Positions 60,201-64,000 of a stretch of 64,000 nt of DNA are shown piece by piece (the stretch's first letter is position 1; every line of letters begins with the position of its first letter). The notes beneath the pieces were generated by a model that was not told the origin of the DNA, ran no database searches, and saw only the letters and a program-made list of their open reading frames with translations. The position numbers and the translations under genes are program-made. The stretch comes from Macrosoma leucophasiata (lineage: Eukaryota > Arthropoda > Insecta > Lepidoptera > Hedylidae), in NCBI GenBank assembly GCA_036365455.1, contig JAWQUS010000030.1, positions 8,928,001 to 8,992,000 of the forward strand, written 5' to 3'.

Positions 60201-61298
60201 AGAGGATTCTCCATGAAATCCAAGCGGTATATGACTGTGAAAACGCTGTAAGGGTTTACTACGATAAAGTCTAGCTTCAGCTGAGTGGAGCTCTTCAAGC
60301 AATAATCAAGCTACCCCCAAAATAATAATTCTGAACTATCTGATATCGCCAATGATTGATAGTAAACGCTGTTAAATTACAGCTTAGGAAGACAGATGCA
60401 TAAAGGCTGCAGTCATCGCTTAACTTTCATGTGAAACTGCATGCTTAAATAGACTGATCCGATACTTCATAATAATACCTACCTATACTACAAGTAGGTT
60501 CATAATAGTACTTATTATACATTGTAGGTATTAAGTTTAATGAAACAATACAACGTTAAGACCTTTTTACACACACGCTGTCCCAGTGCGGATTAATAGT
60601 CAATCCACTATCAGAATTGTGTAAACCTAATGGAATCAGGTAAACACAGGTCTCTATTTTGCACCAACGTATTTCTATAAACACGAAATATCTCAAGAAA
60701 ACGTTAATTTGTTAATCTACCCATGTATAGTGTCGTGCCATGTATTATAATACATGCTATAACCACAGTCTAAAGAAAACGAACTTGTTAATTTATAACT
60801 TTATCTTAATAATTGTGTTAAGCGTTAATTCCACTAGGTGAAGGAAGGACAGAACTACTAGTCTGCAGACTTACCCGACAAATAAATTCAACAGAAGACT
60901 TATTATATTGGTGAATAGGAGTCAAAGAACACTAAATCTAGTTGTGGATAGGAACTTTTCTTAGTTCCTTTCGCAGTCGTTTTCACACATCCATTACGAG
61001 TCCCTCGAGTATAGGCTAGACACTGCATCCGACATACATAACAGTATGTTCTCATAATGTCTTATTAGGTTCTTTCTGTTTTTCATGACCGAATGTATAA
61101 AAACAAATATTGCGATATAATATTCATCTCTATACTTGTTTTCATTAAAAAGTTAATTAAGTTACGTAGTTGATTCATAAATTAATTTAATTCATAAAAA
61201 ACAAATAGACTTGAGATACCTTTCAATATTTTCTCTTCGTCTCTACATATTCCTTCCTCACAAAAACATGCGACGACAATTAATAAATACAGTCTCAT
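57227..61298 (-). CDS. secreted TIL-domain protein (179 aa, 3 exons)
   Basis: Exons: 61298-61220, 58987-58804, 57503-57227, total 540 bp, phases 1 and 2 matching. It starts MRLYLLIVVACFCEEGICRD, a signal peptide. Residues 28-86 are a complete ten-cysteine TIL domain (CYWANEVYEPCFGGC, SCDNPRNHLRPCYPYCEPGC, VCEDPYVRDDRTHQCVLPQD, C). The remaining 91 residues are basic, Ser/Arg/Asn-rich and probably disordered (QRSNSKREEGIPDNDRPNDR). The exon 1 donor GTATCT is acceptable. The exon 2 donor is a poor GTCTGT, chosen because phase and position match the paralogue's exon end. Intron 1 holds a Penelope-like element; intron 2 holds two decayed TIL exon copies and a Helitron. The TIL exon is GC-rich, unlike the paralogue. 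It probably inhibits an extracellular protease (inferred from family). Confidence 0.8.
57731..57935 (-). pseudogene. decayed TIL exon copy A
   Basis: GACAATCCAGCGGAAGTAAA then ATGCGGTCATCCCAAACAAG matches the end of the live exon (GAGCAATCCTGCGGCAGTAC at 58808). On the - strand it keeps TTCTGCGGAAG, TCATCTGACAACATGCAGAA and CTATGCCTACTGCAAG, parts of the C-x-G, CDN and CY-YC blocks. Stops and a roughly 30-bp AT insertion destroy it. Confidence 0.7.
58013..58177 (-). pseudogene. decayed TIL exon copy B
   Basis: It shares ACAGACGGTGAGCAATCCTG at its + strand left end with the live exon (58798-58817) and CGCCGAAACATG near its other end, so on the - strand it reads CFG-CA at the start and QDCSP-like sequence at the end. 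The middle is rearranged and frameshifted. It lies 280-290 bp from copy A. Confidence 0.75.
58222..58763 (+). mobile_element. Helitron-like element with duplicated 5' part and a nested SINE-like insert
   Basis: Starts TCCTACTACTACTATTATAA then ATGCGAAAGTTTG and ends with CACGCGGGCGGAGCCACGTG, CAACAG and CTAGT, as lepidopteran Helitrons do. The first 160 bp are repeated at 58392-58540. It sits between the decayed copy B and the live TIL exon and accounts for most of the larger gap there. Confidence 0.75.
58542..58648 (+). mobile_element. 107-bp SINE-like insertion with 10-bp target duplication
   Basis: TAGTTCTTAT flanks it on both sides (58532-58541 and 58649-58658). It contains GGACATCTGGCGCTCTACAC and ends in (CATA)n. 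It is nested in the Helitron-like element. Confidence 0.8.
58804..58987 (-). CDS. live TIL exon of the 179-aa gene
   Basis: Acceptor TTGTTACAG. It encodes the complete ten-cysteine domain in one exon, whereas the 197-aa paralogue splits it after the first cysteine. The exon end is CACC then GTCTGT. GC content is about 60 percent, against about 45 percent or lower in the paralogue's matching exon. Confidence 0.85.
59370..59930 (+). mobile_element. Penelope-like element, GIY-YIG endonuclease part
   Basis: A frame of about 186 codons with no stop reads TYVKGVTDKISNILKKNSIK, then SGIYKLDCDCGLSYIGQTKR then AVSTRVKEH, SAVCEHIAD, and REAIEIKKHPNFNREDGWRL, ending in TAG. These are the GIY-YIG endonuclease motifs (GIY, YIG, R, E and following) of Penelope-like retroelements. 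The reverse transcriptase is missing, so the copy is 5'-truncated. A 20-bp direct repeat (ACTCATTGAAATAAAACTA) lies just upstream at 59340-59379. It lies antisense within intron 1 of the 179-aa TIL gene. Confidence 0.88.
59931..60070 (+). mobile_element. Penelope-like element 3' UTR
   Basis: ACCACGGAAGCTGAAAAGCG then ACCGAAACGTCGGG and ATATACGCGAGATAAATCCG are the usual Penelope-like tail words. They match the fragment at 28085-28195. Confidence 0.7.
60071..61219. other. remaining intron 1 of the 179-aa TIL gene
   Basis: A family A SINE scrap lies at 60395-60440 (GGCTGCAGTCATCGCTTAAC) and the 32-bp motif shared with 53419-53451 at 60762-60793. A - strand frame at 60302-60122 (RLYRSKPLQRFHSHIPLGFH and on) looks protein-like but has no ATG or acceptor; it is discussed as a finding. 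Confidence 0.5.
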
Positions 61299-63011
61299 TA
61301 AAACCACAGAAATACGAACCAAAATTGGTTCTAACTCGTATTTTATCATCGATCGATATTCACATTTGTAGCGGTTTTAGTAATAATTAATATGGTTAAC
61401 GTCTTGCGGGAAAAGGATAAGGTAGTCATTGCAGTGTGATAAGGGTCCGTGTGTTTGGTAAACACGGCGAGGCCAGTTAAGCCATGTTTGATTGAATTAT
61501 TGCCAACGTCTCTACCTGCTACAGCGGCGGCGCGATCACGTACTTGTATACACCCATTCTGATAATGTAAACTTTATTTTGTCATCTTAACGTTTTCATA
61601 ATATACGAGTAGTTTGAGAGTTTCAACGTGATAAAAGTGCAAAATACATTACATGTTTGGGCTTCAGCCTGTAAGTATCTATTATACATTTATTGTTGGT
61701 CATTATACGTATAGAAGATAAACATACAGCAGCAAAAGAGTAATGTATGTGTTTAATTCAGCATCACTTCCTTTTCAGTTTGTTCGAGGTCATGACGCAG
61801 ACGGCAGAACGCCTTCAATTACGCAGTACTTAGGCTACTCCCTGCATATTAAGTGTTTGAACTGTATCAAATAACTGCTTTTGTCTATACCTTACCTACC
61901 ATGCAGGTACCTTAATAAAAGTGCGTCTGATTTGCATTTTTTTACTAAATTATGGTGGCAAACAAGAATGCAGCTCACATGCTCCATCACTGTAGCTCCG
62001 TCACTGTAGCTCTCCTGCAGAGAATCTAGATATCTCCTTATTTGTAAACCGGCGTAAATAAAAAAGTCATTCCTACATGCAATCTATGATGTTGTCATCA
62101 CTGTTGTGAGCTTTTTCCAGGAGTGGTTGGAGTGAGGATATTGTAAGCATGATTAAACAAAACTCACAATCGGCACAATAATACGAGTACGTGTAACACG
62201 GATTTCGCTTTTCATTTTCTTGAATTGAATATCAGGTGTGTAACATTTGTAAGGTTGCTTTCACAACTCGGTTGGCCATTATCAAGCATTTGAGTGAGAT
62301 ATGTGCGTGGTACGCCAAATCTTGGATGATTTATGAGGTAGTTGTTATGGAGGCAAGCGATATTTAATAAGTTATTTCTATCTTCCCAGTAACGAACGAG
62401 ATATTTGGCGTGTAGTAAGTGTCAGACAACACATATAATAATAATACATGCTTTCAGCTACGCACGGAAAGGAGCCCGTGATGAAATAAAATGTTAAATG
62501 TACTTCAGCGCCTTCTGTTATATCCTGGGGTGCTTGGGAATAAAAACGTATGAGATTTTCATGATAGGTTAGAGAGAATCTTTATTATACGTTATTATTG
62601 AACCATAATAGAAACCATTGTACGCTTCAATCATACATCAAATCATACATTTAGTTAGTTTAATCAAATGATAATAGTGATTACATAAGAATTTTTGAAG
62701 TTTAATACAAAGCTTTTTTTGTATAATAAATACCAAACACGAACATCATGAAAACATGATGTTAGTTGATGATAAGACAAAAATAAAATAAAAATAACTA
62801 TATTGAGATACCTACCTACAAACTATCAATGACACCTGTTCATAAATGTGTAGATTTTTGCTTGAAAAAAAAAACTTTACAATTGGGTAAAGGCAACATA
62901 GGTACCTTCTCGACCGGAAAATTTAAATGCATTCAGTACTTATCTACTAAAAGCCTAGCAGAATAACTACCTAGTACTATTACTCAACCGTGAAGGTTTA
63001 TGATATTAATA
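61299..63011. other. upstream intergenic region of the 179-aa TIL gene
   Basis: AT-rich. GAACCAA-AA-TTGGTTC at 61316-61331 is a short dyad 18 bp upstream of the start codon and may lie in the leader. No TATA box or other promoter element is claimed. No gene seen. Confidence 0.4.
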
Positions 63012-63163
63012 AGCCTGGGTTGCACCAATATATTTGTTAAAGTTAAAGTTATTATAACATTTCACATCCTTATCTTACTTTAAAAAATCTGTTAAAGTTA
63101 GAGAAGGATTTGAAATGTGACAAAAACTTTAACTTTAGCAAATATCTTAGTGCAACCCAGGCT
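63012..63163. mobile_element. palindromic MITE, family 1, copy B
   Basis: Perfect 14-bp terminal inverted repeats AGCCTGGGTTGCAC and GTGCAACCCAGGCT. The internal arms (GTTAAAGTTATTATAACATT and complement) match the copy at 9600-9736 with scattered changes. 152 bp, non-coding. Confidence 0.85.
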
Positions 63164-64000
63164 AAATGAAGTATCTACGTAGTACTGTAAGAATTCCCAT
63201 TTCGTGGAATTATCTATTTGGTAAGAGGGTATAAATTACTATTACTTACAAAATCGATTTATATTGGATTTATTATATTGTAATACGATTAAAAAGTTTA
63301 TGAACTTCTATATACATATGTACTATCCATACTATTCTACACATAATTCGATATAAACCACCTACACTTTTATACGAAACATCGATAAACAACACGTTAC
63401 TTGATGTTTATGTAGGTCTTATTTTGCTGTAAGGCATAACAGAATAAGATCAATAAAGTTGTGAGGTACATTCACGAGTGTGTCAGCCCGAGGTAACATG
63501 TCGTTCCGATTCTTGTTATTGTTAACAAGCCGTTTTATGTAGCTGGAGGGAAATTGAGGCATTTCGTATAAACGCCTCGGAACGAACGGAATCAGCCTGC
63601 AAAAAATAGCTTTCCCGATAAAATATGATTGTATGCGATCTTTTTTATTACTTACCCGCCACGTAGCGAAAACTGCTTACATTGCACGAACTGGGCTCGC
63701 GCATAAACATTAAATACGGACATTGTAATGTCTTACGCATTTTATTTATGTCACGTTACCCTTACATTTTTATTGAGTAGGCCAAACATGACTTAAATAG
63801 AATCAAAAGTGTTTTATATAAGATCGAAGTAACTAGGTAAATAAAATACAATGTCCATAAGTAATATATAGCGGGTAAGGTAAACCCCACCCCATACTTT
63901 TATTTTAAAAAATCCCGACTTAAAAAATCATCTAAAATATAAAAATATTTGTTTGTATGTTTTTTTTAAAACATCATGATAAGTATAGTCACTCGACTCG
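63164..64000. other. intergenic, nothing recognised
   Basis: AT-rich DNA with no convincing frame or repeat end. Confidence 0.45.

Overview
Eukaryotic, AT-rich, intron-bearing DNA, almost certainly from a moth or butterfly (Lepidoptera). The grounds are a split-ends (spen) gene with typical insect splice sites, several non-LTR elements of the RTE, jockey/CR1 and R2-like types, Helitron fragments starting TCCTACTA and ending CTAGT, many short palindromic MITEs and tRNA-derived SINEs, and heavy use of the palindrome GTAGGTACCTAC. Species and family cannot be told from the sequence. No bacterial genes, CRISPR arrays or intact tRNA/rRNA genes were seen.

Layout. (1) 76-10119, + strand: the last five coding exons of spen, ending in a complete SPOC domain that four exons share. 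The exons are very GC-rich. The 5.5 kb third intron holds a broken RTE retrotransposon with an inverted internal piece, two ATCGATA-repeat blocks, and a nested 2.8 kb insertion made of an R2-like fragment (+) and a jockey/CR1-like fragment (-). (2) 10120 to about 13300: probable long spen 3' UTR and a GC-rich island. (3) About 13.3-49.8 kb: intergenic, with transposon relics (RTE copies at 28365-29888 and 44651-45050 with exact 9-bp target duplications), SINEs, MITEs, a near-perfect 306-bp palindrome at 34538-34843, and one exon-like open frame at 35202-35370. (4) 49875-61298, - strand: three genes for secreted TIL-type (trypsin-inhibitor-like, cysteine-rich) proteins. I assembled them exon by exon: 762 aa (exons 53811-53748, 53256-53139, 53032-52392, 52307-52202, 51319-51271, 51185-49875), 197 aa (55706-55673, 55596-55296, 55221-55165, 55089-54928, 54615-54576) and 179 aa (61298-61220, 58987-58804, 57503-57227). 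Every junction keeps the reading phase. (5) 61.3-64 kb: upstream intergenic DNA with one MITE.

How the genes work together. Spen is a nuclear transcriptional co-repressor and RNA-binding regulator; the window shows only its C-terminal partner-binding end. The three TIL genes lie head to tail, and two share a closely related ten-cysteine domain, so they look like tandem duplicates acting outside the cell, probably as protease inhibitors or extracellular binding proteins. The third gene of the set carries two decayed copies of its own TIL exon in its second intron. I see no functional link between spen and the TIL cluster.

The most notable items are the TIL cluster with its triplicated exon, the giant palindrome, and the nested and inverted transposon complex inside spen. 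Everything here was read by eye; no alignment or database search was run.
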